Assembly: GCA_964454645.1 (NCBI GenBank) | Contig: CAYVTM010000001.1 | Location: forward strand, 558,001-622,000 | Reading direction: 5' to 3' | From: CAYVTM01 sp964454645 | GTDB taxonomy: Bacteria > Bacteroidota > Bacteroidia > Sphingobacteriales > Sphingobacteriaceae | DNA length: 64,000 nucleotides | Shown here: positions 15,188 through 23,892 of the stretch, one piece after another | Layout: the number at the start of each line of letters is the position of its first letter | How positions within the stretch are numbered: the stretch's first letter is position 1 | Notes under the pieces: generated by a model | The model's database searches: none | The model's input: only the letters and a program-made list of their open reading frames with translations | Told to the model about the DNA's origin: nothing | Position numbers and translations under genes: made by a program

Positions 15188-16777
15188 ATGAAAAAGCACA
15201 TTATATTCTTTACACTGACCCTTTTGGCTTATTCGGCTATCGCCTCTGATATTACTATAAAAACAAAGGAAAGCATCCAGAAGGTTACTGTTTTCAGAAG
15301 TTCTGCACAGATAGAAAGCAGGGTTCGGGTAAATTTGCAAGCAGGTGCATATACAATTCTGGTTCAACATCTTCCCATAAGTTTGTATCCTTCAAGTGTT
15401 CAGGTACTCAGCAAAGGTAATCTCGGTATATTATCGGTTGAGACTGAACAAAATTTCATGGAAACTCCTCTAAAAAGTAAAGAAATACTGGCTTTAGAAG
15501 ATTCTATTGAACACTACTCCTATCTGCTCGAAGTTGAGAATATCAACAAATTTGCACTGGATCAGGAAGAAAGCCTGCTGCTTAGTAACAAGACACTCGA
15601 TAACAAAACAAATACTGCTTTGGATGTAGAGGATATGGCTTCGCTATACCGTAGTCTTTTGCCGAAAATAAAACTACGTTCTTATGAAATATCTAAAAAG
15701 ATAAAAAGACTTTCCGAACATTTGCAGGCATTACAAAATACACATCGTGAATTAACTCAGAATAAGAAAACCAGAGATTTAAAGATTAATGTCTCCGTAC
15801 CTAATACTCAAACAGCCGAATTCGAAATTAACTATATTGTTCCGGGTGTTCATTGGACACCGGTTTACGATATACGTGTAAAGGATATTTTAAGTCCGAT
15901 ACAATTGATAAACAAAGCTCATATCGTACAAAGAAGCGGAGTTGATTGGAATGATGTGGCAATTGTATTATCAACCGGCAACCCGGTTCAGAACGGAATC
16001 AAGCCTACGCTCAAACCCTGGTATATTTCTTTGCAGGAGCCTCAACAAAGAGCTGTGCAGCTGCAATCGAAAGCAGCTGAGATGACTTCCGATCAACTAA
16101 AGGATGCTCAACTAAGAAATGTTGGAGCGCTTGTAGCAGCCCCTAATGCCATAGCTTCCGAAACACAACTGACCGATATTTATGAATTGACGAACCGGTA
16201 CAGTATTCTTTCCGGGACAAGCGGAAAATCCGTTGAGATACAAAACATCAGTGTCCCCGCAAAATATCTCTATATGGCTATACCTAAATTGGACCAACGC
16301 GCTTATTTAACGGCGAAAGTTTACGATTGGGATAAGTACAATTTACTATCAGGACAAGCGAATGTATTTTTTGAAGGCGCTTATGTGGGTGAAACTTTCA
16401 TCAATACCTCTATTGATGAAGATACGCTCGAACTTTCTTTAGGCAGCGATAAAAACATCTTCATTAAATACACCAAAGTAAATGAAATGAGTTCGCGAAG
16501 TACTTTGGGAGCTGCCCGAAAATTAAATTTAGGATACGAGATTTCCGTACGTAATTCAAAATCAAAAGCGATCGATCTGGAAATATTCGATCAAATTCCT
16601 ATATCACAAGATAAATTAATTGAAGTTAAGTTATTGAATACCTCCGGTGCTATATACGATGCGGCGAAAGGCCATTTGAAATGGCAGCTGAAAATTAGCG
16701 AAAACGCTTCTGAGAAAATAAATTTCAATTACGAGCTGAAATATCCGAAAGATAAATCGCTTACAGGCTTTTTTTAA
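15188..16777 (+). CDS. DUF4139 protein, mucoidy inhibitor MuiA-like
   Basis: 529 aa with an N-terminal signal peptide (about residues 1-19) and no other membrane helix. The N-terminal part (about 25-130, KVTVFRSSAQIESRVRVNLQAG) matches DUF4140. A helical coiled segment follows (about 140-200), then a beta-rich DUF4139 region (about 210-529, NYIVPGVHWTPVYDIRV and GVDWNDVAIVLSTGNP). This is the MuiA-family architecture. Its molecular function is not established, so no reaction can be given. It is exported, transcribed divergently from the S46 peptidase, and preceded by an exact -7 box. The proposed operator repeats overlap that promoter. Confidence 0.8.
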   Translation: MKKHIIFFTLTLLAYSAIASDITIKTKESIQKVTVFRSSAQIESRVRVNLQAGAYTILVQHLPISLYPSSVQVLSKGNLGILSVETEQNFMETPLKSKEILALEDSIEHYSYLLEVENINKFALDQEESLLLSNKTLDNKTNTALDVEDMASLYRSLLPKIKLRSYEISKKIKRLSEHLQALQNTHRELTQNKKTRDLKINVSVPNTQTAEFEINYIVPGVHWTPVYDIRVKDILSPIQLINKAHIVQRSGVDWNDVAIVLSTGNPVQNGIKPTLKPWYISLQEPQQRAVQLQSKAAEMTSDQLKDAQLRNVGALVAAPNAIASETQLTDIYELTNRYSILSGTSGKSVEIQNISVPAKYLYMAIPKLDQRAYLTAKVYDWDKYNLLSGQANVFFEGAYVGETFINTSIDEDTLELSLGSDKNIFIKYTKVNEMSSRSTLGAARKLNLGYEISVRNSKSKAIDLEIFDQIPISQDKLIEVKLLNTSGAIYDAAKGHLKWQLKISENASEKINFNYELKYPKDKSLTGFF

Positions 16778-16786
16778 TGAAGGCTC

Positions 16787-16817
16787 TTTGTTTCTGATTC
16801 CAAATTCTCTACTTTTG
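16787..16817 (+). promoter_or_regulatory. Promoter of lpdA
   Basis: Bacteroidota-type promoter: TTTG at 16787-16790, 19-nt spacer, TACTTTTG at 16810-16817 (exact TAnnTTTG). Start of transcription is expected near 16824, giving a leader of about 58 nt before the lpdA ATG. Confidence 0.75.
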
Positions 16818-16881
16818 GGACACAAATAAAGGTCGTAGTAAATACCATTTGACCGATACATAAAACTAAATTTATAGACAC

Positions 16882-18270
16882 ATGAATTACGATGTAATTG
16901 TTATTGGAAGCGGTCCCGGAGGTTATGTTGCAGCCATCAGAGCTTCTCAGTTAGGATTAAAAACAGCTATTATTGAGAAAGAATCGTTGGGTGGTATCTG
17001 CTTAAACTGGGGATGTATTCCAACCAAAGCATTAATTAAGAGCGCACAAGTATTTGAATATATTAACCATGCAGCCGACTACGGTATAACTGTGAACGAT
17101 GCTAAAGCCGATTTTTCCGCAGTCGTTAAAAGAAGCCGCGATGTTGCTGATGGCATGAGTAAAGGCATTCAGTTTTTGATGAAGAAAAATAAAATTGATG
17201 TCATCACAGGTTATGCAAAAATTAAAAAAGGCGGAAAAATAGAAGTAAAAACTGCCGATGAAAAAACGGTAGAATATACTGCAAAACATACTATCTTAGC
17301 TACCGGTGCCCGTTCGCGGGAATTACCGAATCTAAAACAGGACGGTAAAAAAGTGATTGGCTATCGCGAAGCAATGACACTTCCCCAACAACCCAAATCG
17401 ATGGTCGTTGTAGGATCGGGTGCGATCGGAAGTGAGTTCGCTTATGTGTACAATGCATTAGGTACTAAGGTAACTTTGGTAGAGTTTATGGAAAATATTG
17501 TTCCGGTTGAAGATGAGGATGTGTCGAAACAATTGGCCCGTTCCTTTAAAAAAGCAGGCATTACGGTTATGACCGGCTCTTCTGTAGAATCGGTAGATGC
17601 GAAAGGTGATTTGTGTAAAGTATCCATAAAATCGGCGAAAGGTGTAGAAGTGATCGAAGCAGAGATTGTGCTTTCTGCGGTAGGTATCGCATCGAATATC
17701 GAAAACATAGGCCTGGAAGAAGTGGGTGTAAAAACCGATAAAGGAAAAGTAGTAGTTGATGCTTTTTACCAAACCAATGTTCCGGGAGTTTATGCTATCG
17801 GCGATATTGTACCCGGACCTGCTTTAGCGCACGTAGCTTCTGCAGAAGGAATTCTTTGTGTAGAAAAAATTGCAGGGCATAATCCGGAACCATTAGACTA
17901 TAACAATATCCCGGGATGTACCTACTGCTCTCCGGAGATTGCTTCTGTGGGTATGACGGAAAAAGCGGCGAAAGCAGCAGGCCATGAAATTAAAGTCGGT
18001 AAGTTTCCCTTCTCTGCATCCGGAAAAGCAAGTGCAGCCGGTGCCAAAGACGGTTTCGTAAAAGTTATTTTCGATGCGAAATACGGAGAATGGTTAGGAG
18101 CTCACTTCATTGGTGCCAATGTTACCGAAATGATTGCAGAAGTGGTGGTAGCGCGTAAATTAGAAACTACCGGACACGAGATCATCAAATCGGTACACCC
18201 ACACCCTACTATGTCGGAAGCAATCATGGAAGCGGCTGCCGATGCTTATGGCGAAGTGATACATATTTAA
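16882..18270 (+). CDS. lpdA: Dihydrolipoyl dehydrogenase (E3)
   Basis: 462-aa FAD/NAD-dependent disulfide oxidoreductase that reoxidises dihydrolipoyl groups of 2-oxo acid dehydrogenase and glycine-cleavage complexes. FAD site GSGPGGYVAA (9-18), redox disulfide in GGICLNWGCIPTK (Cys40/Cys45), NAD-site GSGAIGSEFAYV (about 177-188), FAD-binding AIGDIVPG (about 308-315), and the catalytic HPHPTMSEAIMEA near the C-terminus. The E2 at 61017-62336 is a natural partner within the window. It has its own promoter and is followed by a stem without a good T tail. Confidence 0.97.
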   Translation: MNYDVIVIGSGPGGYVAAIRASQLGLKTAIIEKESLGGICLNWGCIPTKALIKSAQVFEYINHAADYGITVNDAKADFSAVVKRSRDVADGMSKGIQFLMKKNKIDVITGYAKIKKGGKIEVKTADEKTVEYTAKHTILATGARSRELPNLKQDGKKVIGYREAMTLPQQPKSMVVVGSGAIGSEFAYVYNALGTKVTLVEFMENIVPVEDEDVSKQLARSFKKAGITVMTGSSVESVDAKGDLCKVSIKSAKGVEVIEAEIVLSAVGIASNIENIGLEEVGVKTDKGKVVVDAFYQTNVPGVYAIGDIVPGPALAHVASAEGILCVEKIAGHNPEPLDYNNIPGCTYCSPEIASVGMTEKAAKAAGHEIKVGKFPFSASGKASAAGAKDGFVKVIFDAKYGEWLGAHFIGANVTEMIAEVVVARKLETTGHEIIKSVHPHPTMSEAIMEAAADAYGEVIHI

Positions 18271-18276
18271 AAATTC

Positions 18277-18304
18277 AGCAGCAGGTATTGCGGTATCTGC
18301 TGCT
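18277..18304 (+). terminator. Possible terminator after lpdA
   Basis: 11-bp stem (AGCAGCAGGTA with TATCTGCTGCT, one G:U) and a 6-nt loop, starting 6 bp after the lpdA stop. The following sequence ATTCAATACC lacks a T run, so termination may be weak and the downstream MBL gene may be cotranscribed. Confidence 0.45.
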
Positions 18305-18324
18305 ATTCAATACCTCTCGAAAAG

Positions 18325-19164
18325 ATGCAGTTACATACAATCAATACCGGATTATTCAAACTCGATGGTGGTGCCATGTTCGGCGTAGTACCGAAAACGC
18401 TTTGGCAAAATGTAAATCCACCCGATGAAAATAATATGTGTACCTGGGCAATGCGTTGTTTGTTAATCGAAGATGGAGATCGTTTAATACTGATTGATAA
18501 TGGTATCGGTGATAAACAGGATGCCAAATTTTTCAAACATTATTTCTTACATGGCGATGACAGCCTAAGCAAATCCCTGCATGCGTTGGGTTTTGATTTT
18601 AAAGATATTACCGACGTATTCCTTACCCATTTGCATTTCGATCATTGTGGAGGAAGTGTAAAATACAATACCGGGAGAACAGGATTCGAAACGGTTTTTC
18701 CCAATGCTGCCTATTGGAGCAATGCCGAGCATTGGAAATGGGCTACAGAACCGAATCCAAGAGAAAAGGCATCTTTTCTAAAAGAGAATATTTTACCGAT
18801 TCAGGAAAGCGGTCAATTAAAATTTGTCGATCCCGCACAAAAGTTCTCTGACGATATGGACATTTTCTATTGTTCGGGACATACCGATAAAATGATGTTA
18901 CCGTTGATCCGTTACAAAGGGCAAACGATTGCATTTTGTGCCGATTTATTACCTTCTGCAGGGCATTTGGGAATTCCCTGGGTAATGGCTTACGATACCC
19001 GCCCCCTTTTGTCCATGACAGAAAAAGAATCCTTTTTAGAGCAAGCTTTGTCCGAAAACTGGATACTTTTCTTCGAACACGATTCTCAGATTGAATGTGC
19101 AAAACTAATCCGGACAGAAAAAGGAGCGAAATTGAGTGATACTTTTAAACTTTCCGAGCTATAG
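18325..19164 (+). CDS. Metallo-beta-lactamase-fold hydrolase
   Basis: 279 aa, cytosolic (no signal peptide). It carries the dinuclear zinc signature HxHxDH as THLHFDHCGG (about residues 95-104), a further metal His in the segment YCSGHTDKMMLP (about 181-192), the bridging Asp in AFCADLLPSAGH (about 200-212) and a late His in FFEHDSQIE. The pattern is closest to the lactonase/hydrolase branch of the superfamily, but the substrate cannot be predicted. It lies 54 bp downstream of lpdA on the same strand with only a weak stem between, and may be cotranscribed with it. The 185 bp after it hold the rpoD promoter. Confidence 0.85.
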   Translation: MQLHTINTGLFKLDGGAMFGVVPKTLWQNVNPPDENNMCTWAMRCLLIEDGDRLILIDNGIGDKQDAKFFKHYFLHGDDSLSKSLHALGFDFKDITDVFLTHLHFDHCGGSVKYNTGRTGFETVFPNAAYWSNAEHWKWATEPNPREKASFLKENILPIQESGQLKFVDPAQKFSDDMDIFYCSGHTDKMMLPLIRYKGQTIAFCADLLPSAGHLGIPWVMAYDTRPLLSMTEKESFLEQALSENWILFFEHDSQIECAKLIRTEKGAKLSDTFKLSEL

Positions 19165-19287
19165 TTCGATAATATACTGGCGAAGGGCATTCTAGGAACG
19201 GTTTTTGCTGTAAAAAATGCGATCATCAATCGAATGTTTGTGTTTTTAGACTCTTTTTAATTGGGGTTCAGCTACTCAAACAAGTTC

Positions 19288-19318
19288 TTTTGATTTTCGT
19301 TAATTAATAATACCTTTG
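19288..19318 (+). promoter_or_regulatory. Promoter of rpoD
   Basis: TTTTG (19288-19292), 18-nt spacer, TACCTTTG (19311-19318), an exact -7 match. Transcription probably starts near 19325, giving a leader of about 25 nt before the ATG at 19350. One of the best promoter matches in the window. The rest of the 19165-19349 gap shows no other clear signal. Confidence 0.8.
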
Positions 19319-19349
19319 CATCCCTTTAACAACTTAAAATCAGGCGTAA

Positions 19350-20213
19350 ATGAGACAACTCAAGATCACCCAATCGATTACCAATAGAGAAAGCCAATCA
19401 TTAGATAAGTATTTACACGAAATCGGAAAAGTTGATCTGATTACCGCTGAAGAAGAAGTAATTCTTGCACAAAAAATACGCGAAGGAGACCAGGCAGCTT
19501 TAGAGCGATTGACAAAAACGAATTTACGATTTGTGGTGTCGGTAGCTAAGCAATATCAGAATCAAGGGCTTACACTTGGAGACCTGATTAACGAAGGAAA
19601 CCTCGGATTGATTAAAGCAGCGAAACGTTTCGATGAAACAAAAGGCTTTAAATTTATATCTTATGCCGTTTGGTGGATCCGTCAGTCAATTTTGCAGGCA
19701 ATTGCCGAACAATCCCGTATTGTTCGTCTTCCTCTGAATCAGGTAGGCTCTTTAAGTAAAATCAGCAAAGCCTTTTCACGTCTGGAACAAGAATACGAGC
19801 GCGAACCTTCTCCGGAAGAGCTGGCAGATATTCTTGAAACTACCGTAGATAAGATTTCCGATACTCTTAGTAATTCAGGCCGTCACGTATCTATGGATGC
19901 TCCTTTCGTTCAAGGAGAAGAGAATACCTTATTGGATGTATTGGAAAATGCGGATACACCGCATACCGACAGTATGTTGATCAATGAATCCTTAAGTGAA
20001 GAGATTAAACGGTCGCTGGCAACACTAACCGAACGCGAACGTGAAATTATCGTACTGTTTTTCGGCTTAGGAACCAATCATGCATTATCATTGGAAGAGA
20101 TCGGAGAAAAATTTAACTTAACCCGTGAACGTGTACGCCAGATTAAAGACAAGGCATTACAGCGTTTACGTCATACCTCCAGAAGCAAGATATTAAAATC
20201 TTACCTGGGATAA
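19350..20213 (+). CDS. rpoD: Primary RNA polymerase sigma factor (RpoD/SigA, short Bacteroidota form)
   Basis: 287 aa. Regions in order: 1.2 (SLDKYLHEIGKVDLITAEEE, residues 17-36), 2.1-2.4 (NLRFVVSVAKQYQNQGLTLGDLINEGN and FISYAVWWIRQSILQAI), 3 (LPLNQVGSLSKISKAF), and 4.1-4.2 with the HTH SLEEIGEKFNLTRERVRQIK near 246-265. It lacks region 1.1 and the non-conserved insert of proteobacterial RpoD, as usual in this phylum, and would recognise the TTG/TAnnTTTG promoters seen around it. A 15-bp terminator stem follows. Confidence 0.95.
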   Translation: MRQLKITQSITNRESQSLDKYLHEIGKVDLITAEEEVILAQKIREGDQAALERLTKTNLRFVVSVAKQYQNQGLTLGDLINEGNLGLIKAAKRFDETKGFKFISYAVWWIRQSILQAIAEQSRIVRLPLNQVGSLSKISKAFSRLEQEYEREPSPEELADILETTVDKISDTLSNSGRHVSMDAPFVQGEENTLLDVLENADTPHTDSMLINESLSEEIKRSLATLTEREREIIVLFFGLGTNHALSLEEIGEKFNLTRERVRQIKDKALQRLRHTSRSKILKSYLG

Positions 20214-20230
20214 AAACCATATTTGTTGAA

Positions 20231-20279
20231 AAGATTGAGTATTAATAAAATGTTAATATTCAATCTTTTTTTATTTTTG
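20231..20279 (+). terminator. Terminator of rpoD overlapping a -7 box for gap
   Basis: 15-bp stem with one G:U (20231-20245 with 20253-20267), 7-nt loop, then TTTTTTATTTTTG. The exact -7 consensus TATTTTTG (20272-20279) is part of the T-rich tail and lies 25 bp before the gap start codon. No TTG is found at the right -33 distance. Confidence 0.85.
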
Positions 20280-20304
20280 CGGAAAAACAATTCTATTCCT
20301 TATC

Positions 20305-21753
20305 ATGCTAAACAATAAATACGAAACCGAGCTTAAAGAGTGGATCTCCAAAGAGAAAAAAGCGATCGAGCTGATTAATGTTGTCGGACAATTATGGTTT
20401 GATAAATCTATCGAACTGGTACTTTTCCGTAAACCATTAGTAGATGTAAATGCCAGTGAGATTCTGAACTATCACTTGTATGCACAAAACATTGTCGGCA
20501 AGCCGATTACTATTGAAGAAACCCTACTCCTGGCGAAGCAAATCGCTACCCTGGAGATAGCTCCTTCCCGTATCGATATGGGTCGTTTAGCATCTGAATG
20601 GGTTGCGGAAAAAAGCAAATTCGATAGTGTAGAGGGCTTTGTAAAAAATAAATTAGCAGCACATGTGGGCCTGGAGAAAAAAGTACTAAAACCCAAAGAT
20701 GTTGTTTTATATGGATTTGGCCGTATCGGTCGTATTGCAGCTCGCGAGTTGATCATGCAAGCCGGAAAAGGCGAACAATTACGCTTACGCGCAATTGTTA
20801 CCCGCAGCAACTCCGATAAAGACATTTCGAAACGTGCCGATTTGTTACGCTACGACTCTGTTCATGGTTCTTTCCAGGGAACAATCGTTGAGGATTACGA
20901 GAACAAAGCATTAATCATTAACGGACAAACTGTTGCGATGATTGGCGCGAAAGATCCTTCAGCTATCGATTATACCGAATACGGCATAAACGATGCATTA
21001 GTTATTGATAATACCGGCGTGCTTCGCGATCGCGAAGGCTTATCACAGCACTTGAAAGCAAAAGGAATCAGCAAAGTTTTATTAACCGCTCCGGGTGGTG
21101 GTGTTCCGAATATTGTTTTCGGAGTGAACCATGAGGAATATGTTGCAAGTGATGAAAATATTTTCTCTGCCGCTTCTTGTACAACCAATGCTATTGTTCC
21201 GGTATTAAAAGTTGTTGAAGATAATTTCGGTATCGAAAAAGGACATATCGAAACAGTACATGCTTATACCAACGATCAAAACTTATTGGATAATTATCAC
21301 GATAAATATCGCAGAGGACGTTCGGCAGCGCTGAACATGGTCATTACCGAAACCGGTGCCGATAAAGCCGTATCGAAGGTATTACCTCATTTAACCGGAA
21401 AACTTACCGGGAATGCAGTACGTGTCCCTACTCCCGATGTTTCCTTAGCCATCCTAAACCTTTCTCTTAAAAAAGATGTGAAGCTGGAAGACGTTACCGG
21501 AACATTAAAACAAGCTGCTTTATTTGGTGATTTGGTAGAGCAAATTGAATATTCGATTTCAAACGAATTGGTATCAAGCGACCTGATTGGTAATTCACAT
21601 GCGTCTATTGTGGATGGACCTGCGGCTATCCTGGCAAAAGACGGCAAAGGGGTTGTACTTTATGTATGGTACGATAACGAATACGGTTATACCCGTCAGG
21701 TAATACGCCTGGCAAAATCGATTGCCGGAGTTATCCGACTAAGATATTATTAA
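20305..21753 (+). CDS. gap: Glyceraldehyde-3-phosphate dehydrogenase, long form
   Basis: 482 aa, about 145 residues longer than ordinary GapA because of an all-helical N-terminal extension (residues 1-130) before the NAD(P)-binding GFGRIGR (137-143). Catalytic Cys292 is in SAASCTTNA, and the catalytic His is in ETVHAYTNDQ (about 318). The end YVWYDNEYGYTRQVI matches the GAPDH C-terminus. The active-site context is CTTNAIVP instead of the usual CTTNCLAP, as in long-form GAPDHs of Bacteroidota. It oxidises GAP to 1,3-bisphosphoglycerate or runs the reverse direction. The role of the extension and the cofactor preference are not evident. The gene is bracketed by terminators. Confidence 0.93.
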   Translation: MLNNKYETELKEWISKEKKAIELINVVGQLWFDKSIELVLFRKPLVDVNASEILNYHLYAQNIVGKPITIEETLLLAKQIATLEIAPSRIDMGRLASEWVAEKSKFDSVEGFVKNKLAAHVGLEKKVLKPKDVVLYGFGRIGRIAARELIMQAGKGEQLRLRAIVTRSNSDKDISKRADLLRYDSVHGSFQGTIVEDYENKALIINGQTVAMIGAKDPSAIDYTEYGINDALVIDNTGVLRDREGLSQHLKAKGISKVLLTAPGGGVPNIVFGVNHEEYVASDENIFSAASCTTNAIVPVLKVVEDNFGIEKGHIETVHAYTNDQNLLDNYHDKYRRGRSAALNMVITETGADKAVSKVLPHLTGKLTGNAVRVPTPDVSLAILNLSLKKDVKLEDVTGTLKQAALFGDLVEQIEYSISNELVSSDLIGNSHASIVDGPAAILAKDGKGVVLYVWYDNEYGYTRQVIRLAKSIAGVIRLRYY

Positions 21754-21824
21754 GAAAAATGTTAATAACAGTATAAATCATTCTTAATAGTACAATATTA
21801 CGATTATACTAAAAAACATTTATG

Positions 21825-21861
21825 AAAACAGCAGTAAGGGTGTTCTTACTGCTGTTTTTTT
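21825..21861 (+). terminator. Terminator of gap
   Basis: 14-bp perfect stem (21825-21838 with 21845-21858), 6-nt loop and a T7 run. It lies 72 bp after the gap stop codon. Confidence 0.92.
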
Positions 21862-21971
21862 ATAGACTCGACCGAGCAATATGTAAGCTAATCTATGCCT
21901 AGACAATTTAATTTTGTTTACTCTCAAATTTTATCTAACTTGTGTTTTAACTAGCTAAACACTAAATTGTT

Positions 21972-22191
21972 ATGAGCATACAAGTAATTAGAAATTATAC
22001 TTTACTAATTCTTAGTATTGGCATCATTTTTTGTAAAGATATCCGCTACCTATCCACAAGGATATACAATTAATGATTGCGTTACTATTCAAACTTCCCC
22101 AACAGGTCCAAGTACCGGATTATCGGCAGCTTCTGTTTTCCCAAGAGGAGATGTGAGTTCTTATGAAATAGAAATTTACAAACTATATTAG
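21972..22191 (+). pseudogene. Frameshifted small secreted-protein ORF
   Basis: An ATG at 21972 opens a signal-peptide-like start (MSIQVIRNYTLLILSIGIIF) that runs into a stop after 33 codons. In the +1 frame the sequence from the T6 run at 22027-22032 continues as plausible exported-protein sequence (TYPQGYTINDCVTIQT, then a Gly/Ser/Pro stretch, ending EIEIYKLY) to a TAG at 22189-22191. Together they would encode about 73 residues. Skipping one base near the T6 run restores the reading. It sits 2 bp before the ATG of the T9SS cargo gene at 22194. I do not recognise the family. It may be decayed, a sequencing slip, or translated by frameshift. The rest of the 21862-22193 gap shows nothing else. 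Confidence 0.5.
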
Positions 22192-22193
22192 CC

Positions 22194-23828
22194 ATGAAAA
22201 CATATATCTATATATTACTAAGCTTCATTTTATGCTTAATCTGTAAATCCGGCTTTACTCAATATTTGAATATCCATCAAACTAATTACAACTATCAGGA
22301 CACTGAGTTATCAAACAGAAAAATGCTTGTTGATAAATCGGGGAATGTATTCATAGCCGGGGCATTAGGAGATACTATTCACAAAACATTAGCCTGGGAC
22401 ACCCATGCATTATTCCTCATGTTTAATTCGAATAACGAATTAATTAAGGAATATATATTTGACCCCGACACGAGTGTTTCAGGAAACGATGCAGCAGGAG
22501 TTGAGTTACTTACTAACGATTCGATTGTCGTAATGTACGGTGGCTACCGACAGGGTTTAATACTTGCTACCTTCGATACAAATGCAGGCTTTCTTGGAAT
22601 CAATTTCTTTAACGATTATCGGATGTCTATGACTAATAGACATTTAAGTTTTAAGAATGACACAAGCATTACATTGCTTATGAATACACTAATTTGGGAC
22701 AGTATTATGCAAGAATACCTACCACAAAATATAATTTTCGAATTAGACAAGTATGCCACTATTAAAATGGTCTCATACAAACCCATTTCCTCTGGAAAAA
22801 TTATCCAATATCGTGACCATTATTACGTAGTGAACCACCTTGTTTTTCAGGATAGTACACACATTAGTATCTCTAAATACAATCAAAACTGGGACGAGGT
22901 ATTTTCTGATACATTCTCAACCGGATTATATGCGCCATTTACTTCTGGCATTGAAACCATAAACCACATACTTGCAAAGGACAATAAGCTGTATATATTG
23001 GGTGATTATCTTAACCCTGGTTACAATATGAACTATTTCGTATTATGTATAGACTCCAATATGTTGACCAAGTATTGGGTCTATAACAATTATACGCATA
23101 ATAGTCAATTTCCTAATGCCGACAGAACACTCATGCAGTTTGACAATAATGGGGATTTAGATATTACACACAGAAGTGCACACCAATCAGTCCCTCCAAC
23201 ATTATATATTACCCGTTTAAGTAATACGGGTCAAGTAATCTGGAGCAATACTTATTTTGACCCTGCGAATAAATTTAATACCCCAATCAGCTCAGGCAGT
23301 CACATGCTGCATGATGACCAAAACAACATTTACTATATAACATTTTATAATCAAACAAATTATCTGATACTAAAATACAGTACAAGTGGGGATTCATTAT
23401 GGGCAAGCATAGATTCCCCGGGAATCGGGAACTCCTACCCTACCGGATTTTATCTACACGAAAATAGATATTTGTATTATTCAGGAAGTAATACAAATTT
23501 ATCTTCACCACCTTGGTTAACAAACAATATTTTCTACCGTAAAATTGAACTAGACCTAAGTTTAATCAATCAACAAAAAAAAGAAAAAGCATGGATAGCT
23601 TTCCCCAATCCAAACTCAAATCATTATACCATTGTATTGGATAAAGTGCAGCACAAATCTCAATTAAATATATATGATCTTTCAGGAAAACAAATTCTTC
23701 AGGAAGAATATTATAACAACAATTTATTACAAATCAATACATCTTCACTAGAGAATGGAATGTATATATGGAGATTAAAAACCGATACCGGATTACATTC
23801 GGGGAAATTTATAAAAACCGGGTTTTAA
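22194..23828 (+). CDS. Secreted beta-propeller-like protein with T9SS sorting domain
   Basis: 544 aa. Signal peptide of about 22 residues (ending CKSGFTQ). The body (about 25-450) has repeated short beta motifs such as KMLVDKSGNVFIAGALGD and LMQFDNNGDLDIT, resembling SBBP/propeller-type cell-surface repeats. The last 85 residues form a T9SS type A sorting domain: FPNPNSNHYTIVLDK, then LNIYDLSGKQILQEE and LENGMYIWRLKTDTG. It should cross the outer membrane through the T9SS and be released or lipid-anchored. Specific function is unknown. The body is rich in Asn, Tyr and Ser. A bidirectional terminator follows. Confidence 0.75.
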   Translation: MKTYIYILLSFILCLICKSGFTQYLNIHQTNYNYQDTELSNRKMLVDKSGNVFIAGALGDTIHKTLAWDTHALFLMFNSNNELIKEYIFDPDTSVSGNDAAGVELLTNDSIVVMYGGYRQGLILATFDTNAGFLGINFFNDYRMSMTNRHLSFKNDTSITLLMNTLIWDSIMQEYLPQNIIFELDKYATIKMVSYKPISSGKIIQYRDHYYVVNHLVFQDSTHISISKYNQNWDEVFSDTFSTGLYAPFTSGIETINHILAKDNKLYILGDYLNPGYNMNYFVLCIDSNMLTKYWVYNNYTHNSQFPNADRTLMQFDNNGDLDITHRSAHQSVPPTLYITRLSNTGQVIWSNTYFDPANKFNTPISSGSHMLHDDQNNIYYITFYNQTNYLILKYSTSGDSLWASIDSPGIGNSYPTGFYLHENRYLYYSGSNTNLSSPPWLTNNIFYRKIELDLSLINQQKKEKAWIAFPNPNSNHYTIVLDKVQHKSQLNIYDLSGKQILQEEYYNNNLLQINTSSLENGMYIWRLKTDTGLHSGKFIKTGF

Positions 23829-23836
23829 ATAAAATT

Positions 23837-23880
23837 AGGAATAAAAAAGGGTGAAACTAATTCCACCCTTTTTTATTCCT
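23837..23880. terminator. Bidirectional terminator between two T9SS cargo genes
   Basis: Perfect 17-bp stem (23837-23853 with 23864-23880), 10-nt loop, A6 and T6 runs on the two arms. It separates the convergent genes ending at 23828 and 23893. Confidence 0.93.
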
Positions 23881-23892
23881 ATTATCTGAAAA

